Shown here: positions 1 to 8,134 of the stretch, in pieces
How positions within the stretch are numbered: the first letter of the stretch is position 1
How the letters are laid out: every line of letters starts with the position of its first letter
NCBI GenBank assembly: GCA_014655195.1
Contig: BNBH01000017.1
Span: forward strand, 95,513-159,512
Length of the DNA: 64,000 bases
Source of the DNA: Streptomyces cellulosae
Lineage (GTDB): Bacteria; Actinomycetota; Actinomycetes; Streptomycetales; Streptomycetaceae
Direction of reading: 5' to 3'
Translations under genes and position numbers: made by a program
The notes under the pieces: generated by a model
What the model saw: only the letters and a program-made list of their open reading frames with translations
The model's database searches: none
Told to the model about the DNA's origin: nothing

Positions 1-508
1 TCTCCGCGTCGGATCGCAGGGCGGTTCCGGCCCGTTCGTCGAGGCGGGCCAGACGGCGGGCGGCGGCGCCGGGGCGTTCGTCGAGGACGACGAGGAGGTC
101 GGCGAGGACGCGCAGCGGGCGTTCGGTCCGGTCGCGTCCGGCATCCGCCACCGCCGCGTCCACCTGGCCGAGGATCGCCGCGGCGCCCTCCCGGTCGTGC
201 GGGGTGACGGTGACGACGTCGGAGGCGGCGGCCGCGAACGCGTACGGGACGGAGGCGTGGGCGAGGCTCACCACGGGCGGCTGGCCCTGCGGGCCGCGCG
301 GGGTGATCGAGGGGCCCTTGACGCTGAACCACCGTCCCTCAAAGTCGATGTGGTGGACCTTGTCGCGGTCGAGGAAGCGGCCGGTGGCCGCGTCCCGTAT
401 CTCCGCGTCGTCCTCCCAGCTGTCCCAGAGCCGCCGCACCGCCTCCACCACGTCGGCGGCCTCGTCGAAGAGTTCACGCAGCCGGGCGGCGATCTTGCGG
501 GACGGCAT
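1..508 (-). pseudogene. LLM-class flavin-dependent monooxygenase, 3' fragment running off the left edge
   Basis: Read on the minus strand, this frame gives a convincing piece of the NtaA/SnaA-type luciferase-like monooxygenase family: RLWDSWEDDAEIRD, then GRFLDRDKVHHIDFEGRWFS, then the family signature VKGPSITPRGPQGQPPVV, then SDVVTVTPHD. These motifs sit in the middle of a full-length protein (usually over 400 residues), so the N-terminal half is missing. Family-like sequence stops near 508, exactly where the plus-strand AfsR-like sequence begins. The frame has ATG at 508, but that is an internal residue by homology. The 3' end lies outside the window. Family assignment is from recognised motifs; truncation is seen; loss of function is inferred. 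Confidence 0.7.
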
Positions 509-2825
509 GGACGACGTCCGGCTCGTGGAGTTCTCCGGCCTGCGCGCCGGCGCCGCCGCCGACCTCGCGCAGGTCGTCGCCGCCGCCCTGGGCGTCCGGG
601 ACGACACCCCCGCACCGCTGCCCGGCACCGGCGCGGCCACCCCCTCGCTGCCGCACCGCCTGGCCGCCGTGCTGCGCGACCGCCGCACCCTGCTCGTCCT
701 GGACAACTGCGAGCACGTCGTCGACGCCGCCGCCGAACTCGCCGGACTGCTGCTCGGGGCCGCCCCAGGCCTGCGGATCCTCGCCACCGGCCAGGAGCCG
801 CTCGGGCTGCCGGGCGAGGCGGTGTTCCTGGTCGAGCCGCTGTCCCCGGAGGACGCGGTACGGCTGTTCATGGAGCGGGCGGCTGCCGCGGCCCCCGGTT
901 TCCCGCGCGATCCCGGCGGACAGGACGAGCCCGACCGGCGGGCGGTCGCCGAGATCTGCCGCCGCCTCGACGGCATCCCGCTCGCCCTGGAACTCGCCGC
1001 GACCCGCGTACGGGCGTTGGGCGTACGGGAGTTGGCGGCGCGGCTGCACGACCGGTTCCGGGTGCTGACGTCCGGGCGGCGCGGCGCCCCCGCGCGCCAG
1101 CAGACGCTGCGGGCGATGATCGACTGGAGCTGGGAGCTGCTCAGCGCGCCCGAACGCATCGTGCTGCGGCGGCTGGCCGCGCACCGCGACGGCTGCGACC
1201 TGGAGGCCGCGGAGGCGGTGTGCGCCGGGGACGGCGTCTCCCGCGAGGAGGTCCCGGACCTCGTCACGCGGCTGGTGGACCGGTCGCTGGTGGTGGTCGC
1301 GGACGGCCCGACCGGGCCGCGCTACCGGCTGCTGGAGTCGGTCGCCGCGTACGCCGTCGAGCGGCTGCGGGAGATGGAGGACCTCGCCGCCGTACGGGAC
1401 CGGCATCTGCGGTACTATCGCGAACTGGCGGAGCGCGCCGAGCCGTTGCTGCGGGGGGACGGGCAGCGGGCGTGGCTGACGCGACTGGACGCGGAGGCGG
1501 GCAACCTGCGGGCGGCGCTGGACGAGGCGGTGCGGCGGGCGGAGGCGGGCGAGCCCGGGGACGCGGTGCGGCTGGCGACGGCGCTGGCGTGGTGGTGGCT
1601 GCTGCGCGGCCGCCTCACCGAGGCCCGCCGCAGCCTGGCCGCGGTGACGGCGGCCTCCCCCGACGACCCGGCGTACGCCGAACTCGGTCTGCTGCACACG
1701 GCGTTCGCGCTGCTGACCGGGGACCACAGGGTGGCCGGCGGGACACCGAGGGCGGGCTGCGGCGCGGGTGACCGGCTCGCGGCGGCCGGGGAGGCCGTGC
1801 CCGACCCGGTGCGGCGGGCCCGCGCGCTGTGGCTGTGCGCGTACGGGCTGTTCAGCGCGGGCGACGCGGACGACGCGGAGAAGCTCAACGACCGCACCCT
1901 TGCCCTGTTCACCGACGCACGGGACGACTGGGGCACGGCCGCCGCGCTGGGGCTGCGGGCCACGCTGGCGCTGGTGCGCGGGGACCTCGCCGGACTGGGC
2001 CGCGACGGCGGGCACAGCGCCCGGATCTTCCGCTAACTCGGGGACCGGTGGGGGGAGTTGCAGACAGTCTCGCCGCTCGCCGCGCTCGCGGAGATCAAGG
2101 GCGCGTACGCGGACGCCGAGCGGCGTCAGCACGAAGGGCTGCGGATGGCACGGGAGTTGGGGCTGGAGGCGGAGGTGTCCGCGCGGCTGTCCGGGCTCGG
2201 GCGGCTGGCGCTGCTGGCCGGGGACTGGGACCGCGCCCGCGAGCTGCACGAGCGGGCCCGCCGGATCGCCGTCGAGCAGGGCTACAAGTACGGGGAGATC
2301 CACTCCGGGATGGGTCTGGCGCTGGGCGCGCGCCGCTCGGGCGACCTGGACGCGGCCGAGGCGCAGCTGCTGCGGCTCCGTGACGCCTACGCGGACGTGT
2401 CCTCGGACGCGGGCGACCACCTGCTCCGGGCGGAGCTGGGCTTCGTCGCGGAGCTGCGGGGCGACGCGGAGGCGGCGGCCGCGTACCACGAGGAGAGCCT
2501 GGAGATCGCCCGCACGCTCGCCGAGCCGCGTGCGCTGGCGCTGTCCCTGGAGGGGCTGGCGGGTGCGGCGGCCCTGGCCGGTACGACGGCGGGGGCGTCC
2601 GCGGCTGCGGTGCTTCTGGGCGCGGCGGCCGGCGCCCGCGCGGGGGCGGGGGCGCCGCTGCCGCGCGCGGAGCGCGGGGACGTCGACCGGATCACGGGGG
2701 CGGCCCGGGCGGTGCTGGGGGAGACGGCGTTCTCGGAGGGGTATGCGCGGGGTGGCGCGATGGCCCCGGAGGAGGCGGTCCAGGAGGCCCGGACGGTTGG
2801 CGCCCTGGGGGTGCGGGCGCATTGA
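507..2825 (+). pseudogene. AfsR/SARP-type STAND regulator, N-terminally truncated and interrupted by a stop codon
   Basis: The frame contains the second half of the AfsR-like NB-ARC ATPase: LLVLDNCEHV (Walker B/kinase-2), LATGQEPLGLPGE, RLDGIPLALELAATR (GLPL box), the winged-helix motif QQTLRAMIDWSWELL, and then TPR-like repeats to 2825. The SARP DNA-binding domain, the BTAD and the Walker A loop that should precede them are absent, because upstream sequence belongs to a monooxygenase on the other strand. At 2034-2036 a TAA interrupts the frame where family members read Glu (FR-stop-LGDRWGELQTV). The frame downstream (from 2037) is still open and clearly homologous, so this is a point nonsense change, not a frameshift. 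A truncated protein from 507 to 2036 could still be made, but it would lack DNA binding and the P-loop. Confidence 0.75.
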
Positions 2826-3216
2826 CACGCCTGACCTGCGGGGCGGCGGCCTCCGGGTAACCGGGGCGGGCAGGGCGCCCCGCCTCCTCCGCCGGTCACG
2901 CGGCACAGTGCGACGCGTCTCTGCCGCGCGAACTGACGGCGACGGCTCCCCGAAGACGTCCGGCGACGACGTGAACCGGCGGCCGCACGCCGACGGCCCC
3001 CGCGGGCGCGCCCCGGCGGCCCAGCGAGGAAGACGGCCGCACTTCGGCCGCGACCACCCCACCGGGCCCACCCACTGCCGACCGGCCCACCTCCGCCTCC
3101 ACTGCCGGTCACCCGGCACGCTAGCGACCCGCCCACCGGGTCCACCCGTACCGCGTCGGGCCGACGCCAAGGCCTGCACCGGAGACGGGCGCGGCCGACA
3201 CCACCGGTGTCGGACA
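2826..3216. other. intergenic stretch without a recognisable gene
   Basis: About 390 bases follow the AfsR-like remnant. Open frames exist on both strands because of the high GC content, but none shows a family motif, a convincing ribosome-binding site or consistent codon bias. It may be decayed coding DNA. Confidence 0.5.
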
Positions 3217-3254
3217 CGCGAGGGGCGCGCCCATCCCTGGGTGCGCCCCTCGCG
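3217..3254. terminator. hairpin terminator after the small minus-strand gene
   Basis: The arms 3217-3233 and 3238-3254 are 17 nt long and complementary except for one G-U-type position, with a TCCC loop. The hairpin lies 12 nt beyond the stop of the minus-strand gene that ends at 3266, as expected for a Streptomyces factor-independent terminator without a U-tract. Confidence 0.7.
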
Positions 3255-3265
3255 ATCACCGACCC

Positions 3266-3460
3266 CTACTCCGGATGGTCCGGCCGCTGCTCCGGCGGCT
3301 TGCCGCCACCCCGTCCGCCGCCCTTGTTGCCGCGGTCGGTGCCGTGGGCGCGGCCGCCCGCGCCGCGGCCGGGCTGGGACGCCTTGCGGGCCTCGCTGTC
3401 CTGCGGTGTGGCCGCACCCTTTTCACTGCGCCGCAGCTCGGGCTGTTGCGGGTTCGACAT
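3266..3460 (-). CDS. small hydrophilic, glycine/arginine-rich protein of unknown function
   Basis: A 64-residue protein starting MSNPQQPELRRSEKG and ending in a Gly/Arg/Pro-rich tail (GNKGGGRGGGKPPEQ). The start at 3460 is chosen because it follows an excellent Shine-Dalgarno sequence (AGGAGGAATCCG then ATG); a longer frame to 3538 has no such site. There is no signal peptide, membrane segment or known domain. The composition (highly charged, low hydrophobicity) suggests an intrinsically disordered cytoplasmic protein, perhaps binding nucleic acid, but that is inference. A strong hairpin follows the stop. Confidence 0.6.
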   Translation of the reverse strand: MSNPQQPELRRSEKGAATPQDSEARKASQPGRGAGGRAHGTDRGNKGGGRGGGKPPEQRPDHPE

Positions 3461-3549
3461 CGGATTCCTCCTCGCGTCGCCTGCGCCTCGTAGCGCGCCT
3501 GCCGTGCACGGGTGTCTCGTGCGGGCGCGCCGAAACACCCGCCCCGTTC

Positions 3550-4350
3550 TCAGTCCCGTGGTCCCTCGCCCGTCCCCGGCTCGGCGAGGCGCCGGTGGGC
3601 CGCCGCCTTCACGCCGTCGGGCAGCACCTTCCCGGCCAGGCCCTGCGCCTTCGTCATCAGCGACCCGGTGACGGCCTTCTTCCGGCCCTTCACGATCGCC
3701 TCGAACGCCTGCTCGGCAACCTGGGCCGCCGCGTCCTTCTCCATGGTGCCCATGCGGGTGTCGTCCGCCATGTCCGCCCGGTCGAAGAACTCCGTATCCG
3801 TCGGTCCCGGCATGAAGGCGGTGACCGTCACCCCGGTGTCCTTCACCTCCTCCGCCAGCGCCTGCGCGAAGGACTGCACGAACGACTTGGAGGCGTTGTA
3901 GACCGGCTGGAAGGAGCCCGGCATCTGGGAGGCGACGGACGAGGTGAAGGCGAGCCGTCCCTCGCCGCGCGCCACCATCGCCCGCAGCAGCGGCTTGGCC
4001 AGCCGTACGGTCGCGGTGACGTCGAGGTCGATGACCGCCTGGTCGTCGGTGAGGTCGGTGTCGACGAAGGCGCCGCCCTGGCCCACCCCGGCGTTCAGGA
4101 CGGCGACGTCCACGGTCAGGCCGTCGAGCGCGTCGAGGAGCAGGAAGCGCCCCTCCCCCGTCCGCAGGTCGGCGCGTACCGCCCGTACCTCCGCACCGGA
4201 CTCCCGCAGCCGCTCCGCCGCCGCCTCCAGCTCCTCGTCCTCGGCGTTCACCACGAGGTCGTAGCCGTACGCCGCGAACTGCCGGGCCAGCTCGAGGCCG
4301 ATGCCGCTGGACGCGCCGGTGATCAGTGCCAGGGGGCGTGTGTCAGTCAT
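3550..4350 (-). CDS. short-chain dehydrogenase/reductase
   Basis: A 266-residue classical SDR. The start at 4350 (MTDTRPLALITGASSGIG) places the TGxxxGIG cofactor loop at residues 11-18. NAG appears in AVLNAGVGQGG near residue 90, the catalytic Ser in FTSSVASQ, and the catalytic Tyr-Lys in VYNASKSFVQ (YxxSK variant of YxxxK). The family performs NAD(P)(H)-dependent oxidation or reduction of alcohols and carbonyls; the substrate cannot be read from the sequence. The C-terminal tail (VTGSLMTKAQGLAGK) resembles DltE-like SDRs. It is monocistronic, flanked by the small protein downstream and by an unassigned stretch upstream. Confidence 0.85.
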   Translation of the reverse strand: MTDTRPLALITGASSGIGLELARQFAAYGYDLVVNAEDEELEAAAERLRESGAEVRAVRADLRTGEGRFLLLDALDGLTVDVAVLNAGVGQGGAFVDTDLTDDQAVIDLDVTATVRLAKPLLRAMVARGEGRLAFTSSVASQMPGSFQPVYNASKSFVQSFAQALAEEVKDTGVTVTAFMPGPTDTEFFDRADMADDTRMGTMEKDAAAQVAEQAFEAIVKGRKKAVTGSLMTKAQGLAGKVLPDGVKAAAHRRLAEPGTGEGPRD

Positions 4351-4439
4351 GCCGGACGGGTAACCCCGCCCGCCCGGGTCACGCACCCCAGGCCCCCACC
4401 GGCGACGTTTCCCCCACACCCCACCGGTTACCCGCCCGG

Positions 4440-4589
4440 GTGCACACGGCGGCGGGCGTGACGGCGTACGCCCACCGCCGTGAGGAGCGGCTGCGCAAGG
4501 AGCTGGGCGCGGTCGGCGTGGTGCTGCGCGTGCACGACGCGGTGATCACCGCGCTCGCCCCGGGTGCGGTCCGGCACTTCACACACTGA
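4440..4589 (+). CDS. short ORF of unknown function, possibly the 3' remnant of a gene
   Basis: From the GTG at 4440 this frame encodes 49 residues ending LGAVGVVLRVHDAVITALAP then GAVRHFTH. The codon usage over 4458-4589 is strongly GC at third positions, as in real Streptomyces genes, but no start with a good ribosome-binding site is visible and upstream sequence loses that bias. Its stop overlaps the 3' end of the convergent urtE by 11 nt. I do not recognise the family. It could be a genuine small protein or a decayed C-terminus. Confidence 0.35.
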   Translation: MHTAAGVTAYAHRREERLRKELGAVGVVLRVHDAVITALAPGAVRHFTH

Positions 4590-5271
4590 GCGCCGCCCGT
4601 ACCGTCCCCTCCGCCTCCGCTCCCCCGTCCCCCGACGAGGTGACGCGTCCGGCCTCCAGGACGTAGTACCGCTGGGCGGCGCGCATGGCGAAGCCGACGT
4701 GCTGTTCGACGAGGAGGACGGACAGGCCGCCGCGCCGGGTCAGGGCGAGGATCGTCTCCTCGATCTCGGCGACGACCGACGGCTGGATGCCCTCGGTCGG
4801 CTCGTCCAGGAGCAGCAGCCGGGGCCGGGTGATCAGGGCGCGGGCGAGGGCCAGTTGCTGGCGCTGGCCGCCGGAGAGCAGACCGGCCCGGCGTCCGGAC
4901 AGCTCCCGCAGGACCGGGAAGAGGTCCAGCGCCTCGGCGACGGCCTCCTGGCCGTCGGGACGGCCGTCGGCGACGAGCTGGAGGTTCTCCGCGGTGGTGA
5001 GGTGCGGGAAGGACTGCTGTCCTTGCGGCACGTACGCCACCCCGCGGGCGACCCGCTTGTGCGGGGCGAGGCGGGTGATGTCCTCGCCGTCCAGCAGGAC
5101 CGTGCCGGCGGACGCCGGGATGAGCCCCATGACCGTGCGCAGGAGCGTGCTCTTGCCGGCCCCGTTGTGGCCGAGGACCGCCGCGACGCCGTCCTTCGGC
5201 ACCTCGACGGTCACGCCGTGCAGCACGGTGGTGCGGTCGTACCCGGCCCGCACGGACTGAATCTGCAGCAT
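4579..5271 (-). CDS. urtE: urea-type ABC transporter ATP-binding protein UrtE
   Basis: A 230-residue cytoplasmic ATPase of the branched-chain amino acid/urea (HAAT) importer family. Walker A is GHNGAGKST, the signature motif is LSGGQRQQLALARAL, Walker B is RLLLLDEPTEGIQPSVV and the H-loop lies in VLLVEQHVGF. LDEPTEGIQPS is typical of LivF/UrtE-type subunits. It is the last gene of urtABCDE, five nucleotides after urtD, and would pair with UrtD to power import through UrtB-UrtC. The start at 5271 gives MLQIQSVRAGYD, the normal N-terminus of the family. Confidence 0.92.
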   Translation of the reverse strand: MLQIQSVRAGYDRTTVLHGVTVEVPKDGVAAVLGHNGAGKSTLLRTVMGLIPASAGTVLLDGEDITRLAPHKRVARGVAYVPQGQQSFPHLTTAENLQLVADGRPDGQEAVAEALDLFPVLRELSGRRAGLLSGGQRQQLALARALITRPRLLLLDEPTEGIQPSVVAEIEETILALTRRGGLSVLLVEQHVGFAMRAAQRYYVLEAGRVTSSGDGGAEAEGTVRAALSV

Positions 5272-5276
5272 GGATC

Positions 5277-6050
5277 TCACGCCTCCTCGGTGACAGGAAC
5301 GGCAGCCGGCTCGGGTTCGGAGGCGCGGCCCAGGTAGACCTCCTGGACGCGGGCGTCGGCCTGCACCTCGGTGACCGACCCCTCGCTCAGCACCTTGCCG
5401 GCGTGCAGGACGCTGACGCTGTGCGCGAAGGACCGCATGAAGTCCATGTCGTGCTCGATGACGACGACCGTGCGGTCCTCGCTGATCCGCCGCAACAGCC
5501 GCCCGGTCGCCTCGCGTTCGTCGTGGCTCATGCCGGCGACGGGCTCGTCGAGCAGCAGCAGCCGTACGTCCTTCACCAGCAGCATGCCGATCTCCAGCCA
5601 CTGCTTCTGCCCGTGCGCGAGCACACCCGCCGGGCGGTCGCGCAGGGCGGTGAGGCCGGTGGTCTCCAGCGCCCGGGTCACCTCCTCGGGCACGCCCTTG
5701 CGTCGTCGCAGCATGGTCAGCGGGCCGCGTCCGGCACCGGCGGCGATGTCCAGGTTCTGCAGGACGGTGAGCTCCTCGAAGACCGTGGCGGTCTGGAACG
5801 TACGGCCGATCCCGAGCCGTGCGATGCGGTGCACGGGCCGCCCCAGCAGCTCCTCACCGCCGAAGCGCACGGACCCGCTCGCCCTGACCAGCCCGGTGAC
5901 CGCGTCGACCAGGGTGGTCTTGCCGGCCCCGTTGGGTCCGATGAGGAAGCGCAGGTCGCCGGGGCGGATGTCCAGGTCCACTCCGTCGACGGCCGTGAAC
6001 CCGTCGAACGTCACCCGCAGGCCGCGCACGGTCAGTCCCTCGCCGCTCAT
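5277..6050 (-). CDS. urtD: urea-type ABC transporter ATP-binding protein UrtD
   Basis: A 257-residue LivG/UrtD-type ATPase. Walker A is GPNGAGKTTLVD. The family-typical IGRTFQTATVFEELTV precedes a signature region in which the canonical LSGGQ is replaced by LAHGQKQWLEIGML, as is usual in UrtD. Walker B is RLLLLDEPVAGM and the H-loop is in VVVIEHDMDFM. Its start overlaps the end of urtC by 4 nt (ATGA), showing translational coupling. It works in the cytoplasm with UrtE to drive ATP-dependent uptake of urea or short amides. The C-terminal acidic tail (ASEPEPAAVPVTEEA) is an extension with no known role. Confidence 0.92.
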   Translation of the reverse strand: MSGEGLTVRGLRVTFDGFTAVDGVDLDIRPGDLRFLIGPNGAGKTTLVDAVTGLVRASGSVRFGGEELLGRPVHRIARLGIGRTFQTATVFEELTVLQNLDIAAGAGRGPLTMLRRRKGVPEEVTRALETTGLTALRDRPAGVLAHGQKQWLEIGMLLVKDVRLLLLDEPVAGMSHDEREATGRLLRRISEDRTVVVIEHDMDFMRSFAHSVSVLHAGKVLSEGSVTEVQADARVQEVYLGRASEPEPAAVPVTEEA

Positions 6051-7183
6051 GCCGCTCCTCCCGTCACGGGGTCATGGGTCGTACGCCGTTTCCGCCGCAG
6101 TACGGTCACCAGCGAGGCGAGTCCGCCGGGCAGGAAGCCGACCGCCACCACGAACAGCAGCCCCTGGAGGTACGTCCACGCGGCCGGGTAGGCGTCCGAC
6201 AGGGTGGACTGCGTCCAGGCGACGGCGACCGCGCCGAGCACCGCGCCCAGCAGGCTGGCCCGCCCGCCGACGGCCGCCCCGATGACGAAGCCGATGGACG
6301 GCACGATGCCGATCAGCGCCGGGGAGATGATGCCGACGGCGGGCACGAACAGGGCGCCGGCCAGTCCCGCCATGCCGGCCGCGACGACGTACGCGACGAG
6401 CTTGACGTTGGCGGGGTTGTAGCCGAGGAACCGTACGCGCTCCTCGGAGTCCCGTACGGCGACGAGGAGTTCGCCGTACCGGCTGACGAAAAGCTGGCGC
6501 GCGGCGGCCATCAGCAGCAGGAGCACGCCGGCGACGATGAGGTACACCATCCGCTGGTTGACCGGGTCGTCGAGGTCGTAGCCGAAGAAGCCCTGGATGT
6601 CGGTGAGGCCGTTGGTGCCGCCCGTGGTGGCCTGCTGGCCGACCAGCCAGACGGCGAACGCGGCGGCCAGCGCCTGGCTGAGGATCGCGAAGTACGCGCC
6701 CTTCACCCGACGGCGGAACACGAAGAAGCCGAGCAGCGTGGCCACCGCCATCGGCAGCAGCACGGTCGCCGCGAGGGCGGCGAACGCGGGGTCGGCGAAC
6801 GGCTTCCACCACCAGGGCAGGGCGTCGCCGGTGCCGTACAGCTGCATGAAGTCGGGCAGGGTCTGGCCGGTGACGGCGGCGTCGGCCAGCTTGAGGTGCA
6901 TCGCCATGGCGTAGCCGCCAAGCCCGAAGAAGACGCCCTGGCCGAGGACCAGCAGCCCGCCGCGGCCCCAGGCGAGGCTCACGCCGACGGCGACGACGGC
7001 GTAACACAGGTACTTGGCCAGGAGGTTGAGGCGGAAGTCGGAGAGGACGAGCGGGGCGATCCCGAGCAGGAGCACCGCACCGAGGAGGAAGGCGCCGGGG
7101 ACGCGGAAGCGTTCCAGGAACGGGGGCGCGGTGACGGGGGGTTCCGTGGCCGTCGTTCCGGCCGGTGAGGTCGTTGTGGTCAT
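6047..7183 (-). CDS. urtC: urea-type ABC transporter permease UrtC
   Basis: A 378-residue LivM/UrtC-type membrane permease with about ten hydrophobic segments beginning near residue 30 (FLLGAVLLLGIAPLVLS). Diagnostic features are YAVVAVGVSLAWGRGGLLVL, the LFVSRYGELLVAVRDSEERV loop that contacts the ATPases, and the C-terminal LLFVVAVGFLPGGLASLV. The start at 7183 (MTTTTSPAGTT) overlaps the urtB stop by 4 nt; longer in-frame extensions read antisense to urtB. It forms the heterodimeric channel with UrtB. The Thr/Pro-rich first 25 residues are cytoplasmic. Confidence 0.92.
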   Translation of the reverse strand: MTTTTSPAGTTATEPPVTAPPFLERFRVPGAFLLGAVLLLGIAPLVLSDFRLNLLAKYLCYAVVAVGVSLAWGRGGLLVLGQGVFFGLGGYAMAMHLKLADAAVTGQTLPDFMQLYGTGDALPWWWKPFADPAFAALAATVLLPMAVATLLGFFVFRRRVKGAYFAILSQALAAAFAVWLVGQQATTGGTNGLTDIQGFFGYDLDDPVNQRMVYLIVAGVLLLLMAAARQLFVSRYGELLVAVRDSEERVRFLGYNPANVKLVAYVVAAGMAGLAGALFVPAVGIISPALIGIVPSIGFVIGAAVGGRASLLGAVLGAVAVAWTQSTLSDAYPAAWTYLQGLLFVVAVGFLPGGLASLVTVLRRKRRTTHDPVTGGAA

Positions 7184-8064
7184 GCGAGGCTCCGGGTGCG
7201 CAGTGTGTACAGGCCCTGGGGTCGCCACTGGAGGAACACGACGATCGCGACGAGCACGACGACCTTGGCGACGCTGACGGTGGTGGAGTACTCCAGGACC
7301 GACTGGAGCACGCCGAGCGCGAAGGCCGTGATGACGCTGCCCTTGAGCTGGGCGATGCCGCCGACGACCACGACCAGGAAGGCGTCGACGATGTAGTTGG
7401 TGCCCGTCGTCGGGCCGATCGGACCGACCAGGGTGAGCGCTACGCCGGCCACGCCCGCCAGGCCCGAGCCGATGAAGAAGGTGGTGCGGTCGACGCGTCC
7501 GGTGGCGATGCCGGACACCTCGGCCAGGTCGCGGTTCTGGACGACGGCCCGGATGCGCCGGCCCAGCGGGGTGAGCCGCAGGATCAGTGTGAGGGCGAGG
7601 ACGCACAGCAGGGCGAGACCGAGGATGAACAGCCGGTTGTTGGCGAAGGTGACCCCGCCGACGGTGATGTGCCCGGTGAGCAGGTCGGGGGCGGCGGTCT
7701 GCACGTTGGGGGCGCCGAAGACGTCCCGCGCGAGCTGCTGGAGCATGAGGGAGACGCCCCAGGTGACCAGTAGGGTGTCCAGCGGGCGGGTGTAGAGCCG
7801 CCGGATGAGCAGCCACTCCAGGAGGGCGCCCATCGCCCCGGCGACGAGGAAGGCGAGCGGCAGGGCGACGAGCAGGGAGACGCCCGCGCCGCTGACCGCC
7901 TGCTGGAGCACGTACGTGGTGTAGGCGCCGGCCATGATGAACTCACCGTGCGCCATGTTGATGACGCCCATCTGCCCGAAGGTGAGGGTGAGTCCGAGGG
8001 CGATGAGCAGCAGCACGGCACCGATGCTGATGCCGGTGAAGGACTGGTTGAGGACGACCGTCAT
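7180..8064 (-). CDS. urtB: urea-type ABC transporter permease UrtB
   Basis: A 294-residue LivH/UrtB-type membrane permease. Typical family sequences are LGLTLTFGQMGVINMAHGEF near residues 23-42, GVSLMLQQLARDVFGAPN, and RLTPLGRRIRAVVQNRDLAE followed by SGLAGVAGVALTLVGPIGPT; about eight transmembrane segments are evident. The QNRDLAEVSGI loop is specific to urea-type rather than leucine-type subunits. It lies 70 nt downstream of urtA and overlaps urtC by 4 nt. Together with UrtC it forms the transmembrane pathway. Confidence 0.93.
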   Translation of the reverse strand: MTVVLNQSFTGISIGAVLLLIALGLTLTFGQMGVINMAHGEFIMAGAYTTYVLQQAVSGAGVSLLVALPLAFLVAGAMGALLEWLLIRRLYTRPLDTLLVTWGVSLMLQQLARDVFGAPNVQTAAPDLLTGHITVGGVTFANNRLFILGLALLCVLALTLILRLTPLGRRIRAVVQNRDLAEVSGIATGRVDRTTFFIGSGLAGVAGVALTLVGPIGPTTGTNYIVDAFLVVVVGGIAQLKGSVITAFALGVLQSVLEYSTTVSVAKVVVLVAIVVFLQWRPQGLYTLRTRSLA

Positions 8065-8113
8065 GAGGCGGCTCCGGATCGGGGACGGACGGAGTCAGGC
8101 GGGGACGGGCGGG

Positions 8114-8129
8114 GCGCGCGGGGGCGCGC
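8114..8129. terminator. intercistronic GC hairpin between urtA and urtB
   Basis: A 6-bp perfect stem GCGCGC with a 4-nt G/C loop lies about 5 nt beyond the urtA stop, in the only long gap (70 nt) of the operon. Such elements often reduce read-through so that the binding protein is made in excess of the membrane subunits. The stem is short, so the functional claim is weak. Confidence 0.35.
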
Positions 8130-8134
8130 GGGGC

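Noticed and set aside
474..3179. 901-codon open frame on the minus strand
   Set aside because: Antisense to the AfsR-like remnant; Arg/Pro/Gln-rich composition and no family motif. It arises from high GC content.
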